Shown here in pieces: positions 33,398-42,932 of a stretch of 64,000 nucleotides of DNA. The translations under genes were made by a program, and so were the position numbers. Each line of letters opens with the position of its first letter. Position 1 is the stretch's first letter. The notes below the pieces were generated by a model. That model did no database searches. It worked only from the letters and a program-made list of their open reading frames with translations, and was not told the DNA's origin. Origin of the DNA: DAHUYF01 sp035509275 (GTDB lineage: Bacteria > Pseudomonadota > Alphaproteobacteria > ATCC43930 > CGMCC-115725); the NCBI GenBank assembly GCA_035509275.1, contig DATJLU010000029.1:1-64000 (forward strand). Direction: 5' to 3'.

Positions 33398-35657
33398 GAT
33401 CAGGCTCACCCCATCCTCTGCGCATGTCCGCCACGGCTCGAATATCGGCCAGGCGCTGACACGGCGCGACGGCGTCCTCAAGGTCACGGGAGCGGCCCGC
33501 TATGCCGCGGACAATTCTCCGGCGGGGCTGCTCTATGCGGTGCTGGCGGTCAGCAGCATCGCACGGGGTCGCGTGACCTTCCTCGACGTGGCGGCGGCAA
33601 AGCGCCATCCCGGCATCGTCGAGGTCATGACCCCCGCCCACAAGCCGCCGCTGGCGCAGGATCCGGACGCGAAGACGAACCCGTTCATGTTCCGTCTCGA
33701 CCTCCTGCAGAACGACCAGGTTCGCTATGCCCATCAGCCGATCGCCGTGGTGATCGCCGAGACGCTCGAGGCCGCCACCGAAGGCGCGGCGCTGCTCGCG
33801 CCGCGCTACGAGACCCTGCCGGCCCGGGTCGGTCTCGACGACGGCGAGAGCTTCGTGCCGCCGGCGGTCGGCGTCGGCAGTCCGGCCGTGGAGGCGCATG
33901 GCCGTGTGGAACCGGCGCTTGCGCGGGCGTCGCGCCGGATCGAAGCGACCTATGAGACGCCGGCGCAATACCACAATCCTATGGAGCCGCACGCGATCGT
34001 GGCGGCGTGGGAGGGCGACGCCCTCTCCATCGACACGCCGAGCCAGGGCCTCATCATGGCGCGGGACCGGATTGCGGGGCTGTTCGGCATCGCCCCGGAA
34101 AAGATCCACATTCGCAGCCCGTTTCTGGGCGGCGGCTTCGGCTCCAAAGGCCTGATCTCGGGACCGCAGATCCTCGGCATCATGGCGGCCCGGCTCGTCG
34201 GCCGGCCGGTGAAGCTCGTGCTGCGGCGCGAGCAGATGTACGGGCCGGTCGGCCACCGCGCGCCGACGCGACAGAGGCTGCGCCTCGGCCTCGACGGCGA
34301 GGGCAGGCTGACCGCGATCGATCATCACGTGAAGACGGCGTCGAGCAGCTTCGACGATTTCTTCGAGCCGGCCGCCGGCGTATCGCATTCGCTCTATGCG
34401 AGCCCGGCGATCGCGACCTCGTATGAGGCGGTCCGGCTCGACATCGGCACGCCGCTGTTCATGCGCGCGCCCGGAGAAGCGCCCGGCTCGATCGCGCTGG
34501 AGAGCGCGATCGATGAAGCGGCGGAAGCTTGCGGCATGGATCCGCTGGCGTTCCGCTTGAAGAACTATGCCGAGATCGAGCCGATGTCCGGCAAGCCCTT
34601 CTCGTCGAAAGCCTTGCGCGCCTGCTACGCACAGGGCGCCGAACGCTTTGGCTGGTCGCGGCGACCGCGCGCGCCGCGCCAGATGCGCGACGAGCGCGGT
34701 TTCCTCGTCGGATGGGGCATGGGCACGGCGACATTTCCGGCGCTGATGTTCGAGGCCGAAGCCCGCGCCGTCCTGCGCAGCGACGGATCGGGCGCCATGG
34801 AGATCGGTGCGCATGACATGGGGCAAGGCGCGTGGACGGCGCTGGCCCAGATCGCAGCCGACGGCTTGGGGCTCGAGCTCGAGCGGATGGAATTCCGCTC
34901 AGGCACGTCGGACCTGCCCGATGGCGGCATCGCCGGCGGCTCCGCCCACACCGCCACCGCGGGCATGGCGATCCACAACGCCGGCGCTGCGGTCATCGCC
35001 AAGCTGGCGGAGCTGGCCATGGGCGACGAGCGCTCGCTCCTGTTCGGCGCGGGGAATGCCGGCGTCGTCGCGCGCGATGGCCGGCTGTTCCGTCGCGATG
35101 ACGAGGAGCGGAGCGAGAGCTACGCCGATATTCTCGGCCGCGCCGGGCTTGCCGAGATCGACGCGCGCGGCAAAGGCGCCGTGGACCCTGCCGCGCAATC
35201 CGCCTACGCCATGCATGCCCATGGCGCGGTGTTCGCCGAGGTCAAAATCGATCCCGATCTCTGCCAGATGCGCGTCACGCGGGTCGTGGGCGCCTTCGCG
35301 GCGGGACGGATCATCAATCCGCAGCTCGTGCGCAGCCAGCTCCTCGGCGGCATGGTGTGGGGCGTGTCGTTCGCGCTGCACGAGCAGGCCGTCATCGACG
35401 GGCGCTCCGGCCGCACGCTCAATGCAAACCTGGCGGAGTATCACGTACCGGTGAATGCCGACCTGCCGTCCTTGGAAGCCCTGACGGTCGAGGAGCACGA
35501 TCCGCATGTGAACGCGCTCGGCATCAAAGGGGTCGGGGAGATCGGGATCACCGGCAGCGCCGGCGCCGTCGCGAATGCGGTCTGGCACGCGACCGGGATC
35601 CGGGTGCGCCGTTTCCCGATCCGGATCGAGGATCTGATGACCGCCGATCCGCGTTAG
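33387..35657 (+). CDS. Molybdenum hydroxylase molybdopterin-binding subunit
   Basis: This 756-residue large subunit carries the Mo cofactor. Recognised sites are GGGFGSKG near residue 250, the Mo-pterin region PGEAPGSIALESAIDEAA, SAHTATAG, and the catalytic base Glu in GIKGVGEIG near the C-terminus. The closest recognised group is PaoC/YagR-like aldehyde oxidoreductases. The ATG at 33387 has GGAG upstream. No dedicated XdhC/PaoD-type cofactor-maturation gene follows, so maturation must come from elsewhere. Confidence 0.92.
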   Translation: MPSEIRLTPSSAHVRHGSNIGQALTRRDGVLKVTGAARYAADNSPAGLLYAVLAVSSIARGRVTFLDVAAAKRHPGIVEVMTPAHKPPLAQDPDAKTNPFMFRLDLLQNDQVRYAHQPIAVVIAETLEAATEGAALLAPRYETLPARVGLDDGESFVPPAVGVGSPAVEAHGRVEPALARASRRIEATYETPAQYHNPMEPHAIVAAWEGDALSIDTPSQGLIMARDRIAGLFGIAPEKIHIRSPFLGGGFGSKGLISGPQILGIMAARLVGRPVKLVLRREQMYGPVGHRAPTRQRLRLGLDGEGRLTAIDHHVKTASSSFDDFFEPAAGVSHSLYASPAIATSYEAVRLDIGTPLFMRAPGEAPGSIALESAIDEAAEACGMDPLAFRLKNYAEIEPMSGKPFSSKALRACYAQGAERFGWSRRPRAPRQMRDERGFLVGWGMGTATFPALMFEAEARAVLRSDGSGAMEIGAHDMGQGAWTALAQIAADGLGLELERMEFRSGTSDLPDGGIAGGSAHTATAGMAIHNAGAAVIAKLAELAMGDERSLLFGAGNAGVVARDGRLFRRDDEERSESYADILGRAGLAEIDARGKGAVDPAAQSAYAMHAHGAVFAEVKIDPDLCQMRVTRVVGAFAAGRIINPQLVRSQLLGGMVWGVSFALHEQAVIDGRSGRTLNANLAEYHVPVNADLPSLEALTVEEHDPHVNALGIKGVGEIGITGSAGAVANAVWHATGIRVRRFPIRIEDLMTADPR

Positions 35658-35717
35658 AGCCGTATCCGCTCAGATGGAACCGCTCTCGCTCGTCGCCTCC
35701 GCGGAGGCGCTACGGTA

Positions 35718-35854
35718 TGTACACATCTCGAAAAACCGCGTGACTCCAATCCCTTTTTCCGCCTTTCCCGCGAAAGCGGGAAACCAGAGCCAAGAGCTCC
35801 GCTCACCAGGGCTGCAGCTCCTGGATGCCCGCTTTCGCGGGCAAGGCGACAATT
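35718..35854 (+). repeat. REPIN-like element, copy C
   Basis: It is collinear with the element at 18832-18970: ACATCTCGAAAAA, then CCCGCGAAAGCGGG (35767-35780), GAAACCAG, and the mirrored CCCGCTTTCGCGGG (35828-35841) ending in CAAGGCGA. It lies 60 bp after the oxidoreductase stop. Confidence 0.7.
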
Positions 35855-36042
35855 AGGACATGGAGCCGTCGGACGATATAGCCAGGCGGCTGCCATCGGC
35901 CGTGTGTAGCGGGGCACGATGATGTAGGTCATGAGCGCGACGAGAGTGCGCGCACCAGAGCGGTACAGTTTGATATAATTGTTTCCATGCTGCGGGTGAC
36001 GACCATCGATTTCGAATCCGGCGCCGCGTCGGGCTATCGCTG
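35855..36042. promoter_or_regulatory. Upstream region of the DUF763 gene with consensus -10
   Basis: A perfect TATAAT is at 35974-35979, 64 bases before the DUF763 start, in an otherwise GC-rich region. The matching -35 position reads CGCACC, which is poor, so the site would need an activator or is fortuitous. The rest of the 385-bp gap is repeat copy C and unassigned sequence. Confidence 0.35.
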
Positions 36043-37326
36043 ATGGCGCGGCGCACGGGCAGTGCCGACCTGCCGCTGCATGGCGGCTATGTGCCGCGAT
36101 GGCTGAGCGATCGCATGACGCTGCTGGGGGCAGTGATCACCGAGGCGATCATCCTCGAATACGGCCGCGATGAGTTGCTGCGGCGGCTGGCGCATCCCTT
36201 CTGGTTCCAGTCCTTCGGCGCGGTCATGGGCATGGACTGGCATTCCTCCGGCATCACGACCAGCGTCATCGGCGCGCTGAAACGCGGGCTTGCCCCGATG
36301 TCGCGAGAGCTCGGCATCCATGTTTGCGGCGGGCGCGGCAGCCATTCGCGGCGGACGCCGGACGAGCTTCTCGCGATCGGCGACCGCGTCGGCATCGACG
36401 GCACGGCGCTCGCCCAGGCGAGCCGGCTCGTCGCCAAGGTCGACAGCGCCGCGGTCCAGGATGGCTTCGACCTTTATCTCCATGGCTTCATCGTCAGCGA
36501 TGACGGACACTGGGTGGTCGTCCAGCAGGGCATGAACGGCGATCGCCGCCAGGCCCGGCGCTATCACTGGCTCTCCGAAGGCTTGCGCAGCTTCGTCGAG
36601 GAGCCGCACGCCGCGATCGACGGCCGGCAGCAGGGCGTGATCGTCAATCTGACCGACCGGCGCGCGGCCGCCTCGCGGCGGCGACAACTCGACCTGCTCG
36701 GCGCAATCGGCCCTGACGGCATCGTGCGGCAGCTCGCGCGGCTGGAAGCGGCGACGGCCGAAGGTCCGGACGCGACGGCGCAGCCTGTGCTGCCGCATCT
36801 GGTCATGCCCGCCCATCACGATGTTCGGCCCGAAGACATCGTCGCCCATCGCCTGCACGCCAATCTTGCCGCCGCCGCGGATCGCGGGCCGGCGGATTTC
36901 GCCGAGCTGCTGCTCGTGCCCGGCGTCGGCGCACGGACGGTTCGTGCCTTGGCCCAGGTTGCGGAAATCGTGCATGGCGCCGCCTATCGCTTCAGCGATC
37001 CGGCGCGGTTCTCGATCGCCCATGGCGGCAAGGACCGGCATCCCTATCCCGTGCCGCTGAAGGTCTACGATCGGACCATCGCGGTGCTGAAATCGGCGAT
37101 AGAGAAAGCGCGGCTCGGTGAAGCCGAAGCGCTGGCGGCGATCAAGCGGCTCGACGACCAGGCCCGCCGGCTCGATCGCGACGCCGCCGGACCGACGGTC
37201 GAGGCGCTCTTCGCCGAGGAGCGCGCCCGGTCGCACCAGTATGGCGGCCACAGCGTCTTCGGTCCGGAGCCGCCGCGCGCCGCGGCCGCGCCGCGCAAAA
37301 CCGGCGGACGGAGTTCCCAGAGATGA
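36043..37326 (+). CDS. DUF763 family protein
   Basis: This 427-residue protein of the DUF763 family begins with the diagnostic TGSADLPLHGGYVPRWL. FGAVMGMDWHSSGITTSV and GIHVCGGRG follow. Near residue 290 a helix-hairpin-helix-like LLVPGVGARTVRALAQVAE suggests DNA contact. Function is unknown; a nucleic-acid role is inferred from that motif. It is coupled to the next gene by an ATGA overlap. Confidence 0.9.
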   Translation: MARRTGSADLPLHGGYVPRWLSDRMTLLGAVITEAIILEYGRDELLRRLAHPFWFQSFGAVMGMDWHSSGITTSVIGALKRGLAPMSRELGIHVCGGRGSHSRRTPDELLAIGDRVGIDGTALAQASRLVAKVDSAAVQDGFDLYLHGFIVSDDGHWVVVQQGMNGDRRQARRYHWLSEGLRSFVEEPHAAIDGRQQGVIVNLTDRRAAASRRRQLDLLGAIGPDGIVRQLARLEAATAEGPDATAQPVLPHLVMPAHHDVRPEDIVAHRLHANLAAAADRGPADFAELLLVPGVGARTVRALAQVAEIVHGAAYRFSDPARFSIAHGGKDRHPYPVPLKVYDRTIAVLKSAIEKARLGEAEALAAIKRLDDQARRLDRDAAGPTVEALFAEERARSHQYGGHSVFGPEPPRAAAAPRKTGGRSSQR

Positions 37327-37769
37327 CCGGCGACCGCTTCGATCTGGAGCGCTTCGTTTCGGCGCAAGCGCCGGTGTTCGACACCGTGCTCGCGGAGTTG
37401 CAGGCGGGCCGGAAGCGAACCCACTGGATGTGGTTCATCTTTCCCCAGCTGCGCGGTCTCGGCCACTCGCCGACGGCGCAGTTCTATGGGATAGTCTCAC
37501 TTGGGGAAGCACGCGCCTATCATGCCCACGGGCTGCTGGGTCCGCGGCTCGAGCTCTGCACTCGAACCGTTGTGGAGAGCCGCGCGCGCTCGCTGCACGA
37601 GATCTTCGGGTCGCCCGACGATTGGAAATTCAGATCGTGCATGACCTTGTTCGAAGTCGCAGCGCCTGACACCGCGCTCTTCGGGCAAGCGCTCGGCCGC
37701 TGGTGCGCCGGCGAGCGCGACGAGCGGACCAGGCAATTGCTGGCGACGGGCGTGTCGGACCGAGACTAG
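37323..37769 (+). CDS. DUF1810 family protein
   Basis: This 148-residue protein of the DUF1810 (YgaD-like calpastatin-named) family shows RFVSAQAPVFDTVLAELQAGRKRTHWMW and FPQLRGLGHSPTAQFYG in pieces typical of the family. Function is unknown; related domains occur in macro/NADAR-linked proteins. It is coupled to DUF763. Its stop TAG shares the CTAG tetramer with the stop of the convergent cupin gene (37766-37769), so there is no room for a terminator between them. Confidence 0.88.
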   Translation: MTGDRFDLERFVSAQAPVFDTVLAELQAGRKRTHWMWFIFPQLRGLGHSPTAQFYGIVSLGEARAYHAHGLLGPRLELCTRTVVESRARSLHEIFGSPDDWKFRSCMTLFEVAAPDTALFGQALGRWCAGERDERTRQLLATGVSDRD

Positions 37770-38125
37770 CCGGCCCTGATGTAGTCGTATGTGCCCAGCG
37801 CCTGGACGAGGAGGTAACGGCTGGTGGCGTCTCCCGCATTGCTCACGCGATGCACGGTTCCCGGCGCGACCTCGGAGGTGTCGCCCGGGCGCAACACGCG
37901 CCGTTGCGCGGGTTCCCGGATGTCGACGGCGATGAGCCCTTCGAGACAGTAGACCCGATCCGTCACCTCGGAGTGGTGGTGCCAGGGGTGACTGTCGCCG
38001 GGCTTCAGCGTGTACTCGACGATGCGCACATCCGCGGTCTGCACGAGGATTTTTGGGTTGCGCGTCTTGTCGTGGGTCGCCGGCGCAGCATCGCGCGGTT
38101 CTTGCATGGCTCTCTCCTGCGACAT
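37766..38125 (-). CDS. Cupin domain protein
   Basis: This is a 119-residue single cupin. The first metal motif is in GDSHPWHHHSEVTDRVYCLEG (His-His-His plus Glu) and the second in GTVHRVSNAG. It starts 2 bp after the enolase-superfamily gene ends and follows it in the operon, so it may act on the same sugar acid or lactone. An internal ATG at 38107 is a possible start. Confidence 0.8.
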   Translation of the reverse strand: MSQERAMQEPRDAAPATHDKTRNPKILVQTADVRIVEYTLKPGDSHPWHHHSEVTDRVYCLEGLIAVDIREPAQRRVLRPGDTSEVAPGTVHRVSNAGDATSRYLLVQALGTYDYIRAG

Positions 38126-38126
38126 G

Positions 38127-39236
38127 TCAGCGCAAGAGTGCGAGCTTCTTGCGCTCGATCAAAGCAAAATCGATTTCGCCACCCAATCCGGGGCGGTCGG
38201 GAACATGGACCAGGCCTTCGCCGTCGACCTCGATGTCTTCGAGCATGCCGTATTTCTGCGCGCCGGCGGGCAGCAGCACTTCGAAATATTCGCAGTTGCG
38301 GATAGCGGCGATGAGATGAAGGTTGGCGAGGTTGTTGAGCGAATTGCCGCCGTGATGGACCTCGAAGTTCATGTGGAAGCACTCGGCGAGATGCGCCGCC
38401 TTGAGACAGCCGGTCAATCCGCCTTTGACCGCGACGTCGCCGCGGAGATAGTCGGTCGCCTGGGCCATGACCCAAGGCGCGAAAGCGGTGTACCCGCCCG
38501 GGGCGTATTCAGTCGCGAGCAGCGGGATGCTCAGCTTCTGCCGCAGCTTCGCGCAGTTGGTGAGGTCGTCCTCGATCAGCGGATCCTCGTACCAATAGAA
38601 GCCCAGCCCCTCGATCGCCTGACCCACGCGCAGCGCCTCGGGATATTGGTAGGACCAGGTCGAGTCCAGCATGAGCCGGTAGCCGTCGCCGACAGCCTTG
38701 CGCACGGCCGCGCAGACGCCGATGTCGGTCTCCCACGCCGTGGGCGGGTGAATCTTGTAGGCGGTCCAGCCGCTCTCGCGGAAGCGCACCGCTTCCTCGG
38801 CATAAGCCTCCGCGCCGGCGAGCACGGCCGAGCTCGCATAGGCCGGAACGCTCTGGCGATAGCCGCCGATCAGGCGATGGACGGGAACGCCCAGGAGCTT
38901 GCCGGCAAGGTCCCAGAGCGCGACATCGACCGCCCCCAAGGCCCGGAGCGCGTCGCGCCGGCCACGCTGCCACATCCGCTCGAACAACATCTCGCGGTCA
39001 AGCGGGTGTTGACCGAGCAAGAGCGGCTTCAACGCCTTGATCACGAGCTCAGCGTCGCGGCTGGCGGGACGGCTGGAGGCGCCGAGAAAGGCGTGACCGA
39101 CGGCACCCTCGTCGGTCTCGATCGCGACGAGGCCGAGATCGCTGCGCCCGGCGAAGCGCCCCGTGTGTCCGCCATATTGCGTCGCCGGAATGTCGTCCCA
39201 GGCGAACAGGGTGACGCTGACATCGCTGATCTTCAT
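38127..39236 (-). CDS. Enolase-superfamily (mandelate racemase-like) enzyme
   Basis: This 369-residue enzyme abstracts a proton alpha to a carboxylate, typically as a sugar-acid dehydratase or racemase. The acid/base Lys motif is YKIHPP (K-x-H type). Metal ligands are in LMLDSTW, WYEDPL and ATEY, and the second-face His is in EVHHGGNSL. GGAGG precedes the ATG at 39236; upstream in-frame residues are not family-like. Substrate is not evident. It is in an operon with the cupin. Confidence 0.88.
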   Translation of the reverse strand: MKISDVSVTLFAWDDIPATQYGGHTGRFAGRSDLGLVAIETDEGAVGHAFLGASSRPASRDAELVIKALKPLLLGQHPLDREMLFERMWQRGRRDALRALGAVDVALWDLAGKLLGVPVHRLIGGYRQSVPAYASSAVLAGAEAYAEEAVRFRESGWTAYKIHPPTAWETDIGVCAAVRKAVGDGYRLMLDSTWSYQYPEALRVGQAIEGLGFYWYEDPLIEDDLTNCAKLRQKLSIPLLATEYAPGGYTAFAPWVMAQATDYLRGDVAVKGGLTGCLKAAHLAECFHMNFEVHHGGNSLNNLANLHLIAAIRNCEYFEVLLPAGAQKYGMLEDIEVDGEGLVHVPDRPGLGGEIDFALIERKKLALLR

Positions 39237-39410
39237 CGCTCCGTCTCCTCCCAGCCGCAGACGATGCGTGAACGCGGCTGGATTACAGGGAATTAAACTC
39301 CCCGAAGGATTGGGGCAATGGGCGATGCCCATAATCCGCAATGCCCGTGCGCGCCGGGGCTTCGACCAAGAGCGGCCGCACAGCCCCCCGTGTCCCTAGA
39401 GAGGTAGTTC

Positions 39411-40967
39411 ATGTTTCGCCTAAACCAATCCAACCCGAATGCGTCGGCGTTCCGGCGGGTTCGCGTCGCGGCGCTGGCCTCGTGCGTCGGCCTCGCCGTA
39501 GCGGCGCCGATCGCTTGGGCCGATATGGGCGCGACCGCGCCCCAGCCTGCCGTCACCGGCGCCGCGACGACGACCAGCTTTGCGCCGCTGGTGAAAAAGG
39601 TGATGCCCGCGGTCGTCAACGTCTCCGTCTTGGAGAAGCCGGAAAGTCCCGTCGCCGACGAGCAGGACCAAGGCTCGCCTGAAGATGGCGCGCCGCAAGG
39701 CCCGCTTGACCAGTTCATGCGCAAATTCTTCGAACAGCAGGGCCAGGGCTTCCCCGGCGCGCCGGCGCAGCCTTCGCCGCACGAACAGCGCATGGCGCTG
39801 GGCTCGGGCTTCATCATCGATCCCGCCGGCTACGTCGTCACCAACAACCACGTCGTCGCCAACGCCGACAAGGTGACCGTGATCTTTCAAGACGGCAGCA
39901 AGCATCCCGCCAAGGTGCTCGGCCGCGACACCAAAGTGGATCTCGCGCTGCTCAAGATCAACGTCGATCACCCCTTGCCCTACGTGTCGTGGGGGGACAG
40001 CGGCGCGGCGCAGGTCGGTGATGTCGTGCTGGCGGTCGGCAATCCCTTCGGCCTCGGCGGCACGGTAAGCTCCGGCATCATCTCGGCGCGCGGCCGCGAC
40101 ATCCATTCCGGGCCCTACGACGACTACCTCCAGCTCGATGCCGCCATCAATCGCGGCAACTCGGGCGGGCCCACCTTCAACCTGCAAGGCCAGGTGATCG
40201 GCATCAACACGGCGATCTACTCGCCCAACGGCGGATCGGTGGGGATCGGCTTCGCCATTCCCTCGAACCTCGCCAAACCGGTGATCGAGCAGTTGCGCGA
40301 GCACGGCAAGGTCGAGCGCGGCTGGCTTGGCGTGCAAATCCAGAACGTGACGCCGGAGCTCGCCAAGAGCCTCAGCCTGCCGAAGGCCGAAGGCGCGCTC
40401 GTCGCCGCGGTCGAAAACGGCAGTCCTGCCGCCAAGGCCGGCCTCAAGCAGGGCGACGTGATCCTCTCCTTCAATCAGCATCACGTCGCGGCAGCGCGTG
40501 ACCTGGCGATCGACACGGCGGAGACGCCGGTCGGCGACCACGCCGCGATCGAGGTCTCGCGCAACGGCAACGACCAGACCCTCGACGTCGCCATGGGCCA
40601 GATGCCCGAAAATCCGCAAGTGGCGATGAACGATCAGGGCGGCGACCAAAGCGGCGACGAGACCGCCACCGCGCTGGGGATGAAGCTTGCTCCCCTGACC
40701 GACGAGATGCGCGAGCGCGCCGGCGTGTCGAAAGAGGTCCAGGGCGTCGTGGTGACCGGCGTCGAAGACGGCAGCCAGGTCGCCCAAGCCGGGATCCAGC
40801 CGGGCGACGTCATCGAGCAGGTCAATCGGCAGCCGGTGACGACGCCACACCAGGCCGAGGCGACGCTCAAGCAGGCGAAGTCCGGCGGAAACGTGCTGTT
40901 GCTGGTCAATCGCCACGGCACCGACCAGTACCTCGCGCTGTCGACGAGCAACCAGGACAATGGCTGA
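39411..40967 (+). CDS. degP: DegP/HtrA-type periplasmic serine protease
   Basis: This is a 518-residue Do-family protease. The signal peptide ends near AVAAPIAWA (residue 39). The protease domain has His in VVTNNHVVAN, Asp in KVDLALLKI and Ser in NRGNSGGPTF. Two PDZ domains follow (about residues 300-390 and 415-510). It carries the Gln/Gly-rich linker typical of alphaproteobacterial Do proteases. The 174-bp upstream region has a 6-bp inverted repeat at 39318-39332 (ATGGGC-GAT-GCCCAT). Role: degradation or chaperoning of misfolded envelope proteins. Confidence 0.93.
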   Translation: MFRLNQSNPNASAFRRVRVAALASCVGLAVAAPIAWADMGATAPQPAVTGAATTTSFAPLVKKVMPAVVNVSVLEKPESPVADEQDQGSPEDGAPQGPLDQFMRKFFEQQGQGFPGAPAQPSPHEQRMALGSGFIIDPAGYVVTNNHVVANADKVTVIFQDGSKHPAKVLGRDTKVDLALLKINVDHPLPYVSWGDSGAAQVGDVVLAVGNPFGLGGTVSSGIISARGRDIHSGPYDDYLQLDAAINRGNSGGPTFNLQGQVIGINTAIYSPNGGSVGIGFAIPSNLAKPVIEQLREHGKVERGWLGVQIQNVTPELAKSLSLPKAEGALVAAVENGSPAAKAGLKQGDVILSFNQHHVAAARDLAIDTAETPVGDHAAIEVSRNGNDQTLDVAMGQMPENPQVAMNDQGGDQSGDETATALGMKLAPLTDEMRERAGVSKEVQGVVVTGVEDGSQVAQAGIQPGDVIEQVNRQPVTTPHQAEATLKQAKSGGNVLLLVNRHGTDQYLALSTSNQDNG

Positions 40968-41013
40968 AGGCGGCGCGGCGGGGTGAGGAGACGCCCTGCC
41001 GACCCGTGACGGC

Positions 41014-41052
41014 GCGCCGCGCGCGGCCTGCGAGAGCAGCCGCGCGCGGCGC
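41014..41052 (+). terminator. 14-bp stem-loop after degP
   Basis: GCGCCGCGCGCGGC (41014-41027) pairs perfectly with 41039-41052 across an 11-base loop and is followed by TAATTT. It begins 46 bases after the degP stop. This is the strongest terminator-like structure in the window. Confidence 0.65.
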
Positions 41053-41186
41053 TAATTTCAACATAGGTGATGTGCGCGTCGCCGCGATCCGACGGGCGAA
41101 GTTGCGGGGTTGTGCGGGCCTCGATTGGTGTATGCTCGGCAGAGCGGGAGCCGGTCGAGGCCAAGACTTAAAAGGAGCGCACCCTC

Positions 41187-41918
41187 GTGACCATGATCAA
41201 CTGCGATATGGGCGAAAGCTTCGGCATCTATCAGCTCGGCGATGACGCCGCTCTCATGCCGATGATCACCGCGGCGAATGTCGCCTGCGGCTTCCACGCC
41301 TCTGATTTCAACCACATGCGCCGCACGGTGCAGCTTGCGAAAAAGCATGGGGTCAAGGTGGGCGCTCATCCCTCGCTCCCGGATCTCCAAGGGTTCGGCC
41401 GCCGTGAAATGAAGATCGGCCGCGAGGAGCTGGCGAACTGCCTCATCTACCAGATCGGCGCGCTCAAGGGTTTCCTGGAGGCTGAGGGCATGCCGCTCAA
41501 CCACATCAAGCCGCACGGCTCGCTCTATGGCATGGCCGGACGCAACGAGGATATCGCGCATGCGATCTGCGATGCCGCCGACGTCTTCAAGGTACCGCTC
41601 TTTGGCGCGATCGGCTGCCTGCACGAAAAGATCTATCCGCAGCGCGGCCACATCTTCCTTTCGGAATATTACACCGATCTCGATTACGGCGATGACGGCG
41701 CTCTGGTGATCACGCGCGAGCATCACGCCGTCGATCCCGCCGAGGCGGCCAGGCGCACGGCGCGGGCGATTCGCGACGGGCTGACGCGGAGCATCGGCGG
41801 CAAGGACATCAAGGTGCGTGCCGATACCGTCTGCGTCCATTCCGACACGCCCAATGCCGTCGCCATTGCGCGTGCGGTGCGCGATGCCCTGGCTCCGATG
41901 GGATCTGCGGCGTCCTAA
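41187..41918 (+). CDS. pxpA: 5-oxoprolinase subunit PxpA (LamB/YcsF family)
   Basis: This 243-residue LamB/YcsF-family protein opens with INCDMGESFGIYQLGDD and continues with NVACGFHASD and KVGAHPSLPD, then HIKPHGSLY. PxpA acts with PxpB and PxpC in ATP-dependent hydrolysis of 5-oxoproline (pyroglutamate) to glutamate. AAAGGAG lies upstream. Unusually it is on the plus strand, converging on pxpC with only 39 bp between the stops, instead of being in the same operon. Confidence 0.92.
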   Translation: MTMINCDMGESFGIYQLGDDAALMPMITAANVACGFHASDFNHMRRTVQLAKKHGVKVGAHPSLPDLQGFGRREMKIGREELANCLIYQIGALKGFLEAEGMPLNHIKPHGSLYGMAGRNEDIAHAICDAADVFKVPLFGAIGCLHEKIYPQRGHIFLSEYYTDLDYGDDGALVITREHHAVDPAEAARRTARAIRDGLTRSIGGKDIKVRADTVCVHSDTPNAVAIARAVRDALAPMGSAAS

Positions 41919-41957
41919 CCCCTCCCTTCCGTCACCGTCGCAAGAACGCAACTCGCC

Positions 41958-42932
41958 TCACGCCAGCGAGCCGCGCAGCCTCTCGATCCGACGATTGCGC
42001 TCGTGCCGCGCCGCCAGCGCCGACGCCATGTCGACGGCGACGAAGCGCGTCGGCATGTTCGGTTGCAGCTGTCCGATCAGATCCATATCGGCGGAGATCA
42101 CCGTGCCGATCATGAAATAGCCGCCGCCGGAAACCGCATCGCGATGCAGCACGATCGGCTCGGTTCCGCCCGGCACCTGGATGGAGCCGTAGGGATAGCA
42201 GCTGTCGACGATGTTGGAGGGATCGGAGCCGGCGCCGAAGGGCTGCTCGCGCGGTTTGAACGCAAGGGCATGGCCGCCGCGGAAGCGATAGCCGATGCGA
42301 TCGGCCTCGGGCGCCACCTTCCAGGTGTCGTCGAAGAATTGCCCGCCGGCGGCTTCGGTGATGCGATCCCAATAGAGGCCGGTGAGGACGCGCAGCTCCG
42401 CCGGGTTGGCGACGGCACCGCGCAGCGCCGGCGCCACCGACCGGCCTTCTGGAGTATCGCGCCTCGCGGCACCCACCGGCACGACGTCGCCGGCCTTGAG
42501 CGCACGGCCCTCATAGCCGCCGAGGGCGCCGAGCAGATAGGTCGAGCGGCTGCCGAGCACGGGGGGCACGTCGATACCACCGGAGACCGCGATATAGGCG
42601 CGGGCGCCGCTCTTCAGAAAGCCGAAGGAAAGCACCTGCCCCGGCTTGACGCGGAAAGCGGTCCAGCCGGGCTGCTCGACGCCGTCGAGCTTGGGGGGCA
42701 GCTCGGCGCCGGTCACCGCGACCAACGCTTCGGCAGTGAAGCGCAGCTCGGGCCCCATGAACACCGCTTCGAGAACGGCATCGCCCTCCGCATTGCCGAC
42801 CAGCAGATTGGCGGCGGTCACCGCGTATTGATCCATGCCGCCGGAGAGCGGAATGCCGAGATGGTAGTAGCCCGGACGGCCGAGATCCTGCACCGAGGTG
42901 GAAAGCCCGGGCTTGACGACCTCAATGGCCAT
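41958..42932 (-). CDS. pxpC: PxpC / AHS2-type biotin-dependent carboxyltransferase subunit
   Basis: This 324-residue AHS2 (KipA/PxpC) family protein starts VVKPGLSTSVQDLGRPGYY. It contains MDQYAVTAANLLVGN, AVSGGIDVPPVLGSRSTY and the terminal HRDAVSGGGYFMIGTVIS. AHS2 is one half of the carboxyltransferase centre of urea carboxylase and pairs with AHS1. Its start overlaps pxpB by 11 bases, and a biotin carboxylase and carrier follow in the same operon, so a biotin-dependent role is plausible. Confidence 0.9.
   Translation of the reverse strand: MAIEVVKPGLSTSVQDLGRPGYYHLGIPLSGGMDQYAVTAANLLVGNAEGDAVLEAVFMGPELRFTAEALVAVTGAELPPKLDGVEQPGWTAFRVKPGQVLSFGFLKSGARAYIAVSGGIDVPPVLGSRSTYLLGALGGYEGRALKAGDVVPVGAARRDTPEGRSVAPALRGAVANPAELRVLTGLYWDRITEAAGGQFFDDTWKVAPEADRIGYRFRGGHALAFKPREQPFGAGSDPSNIVDSCYPYGSIQVPGGTEPIVLHRDAVSGGGYFMIGTVISADMDLIGQLQPNMPTRFVAVDMASALAARHERNRRIERLRGSLA

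Noticed and set aside
39290..39332. Shared promoter motif between degP and patatin upstream regions (ATTAAACTCC)
   Set aside because: The match is short, the surrounding bases differ, and copy 1 of the patatin region reads ATTGAACCC; coincidence is likely.
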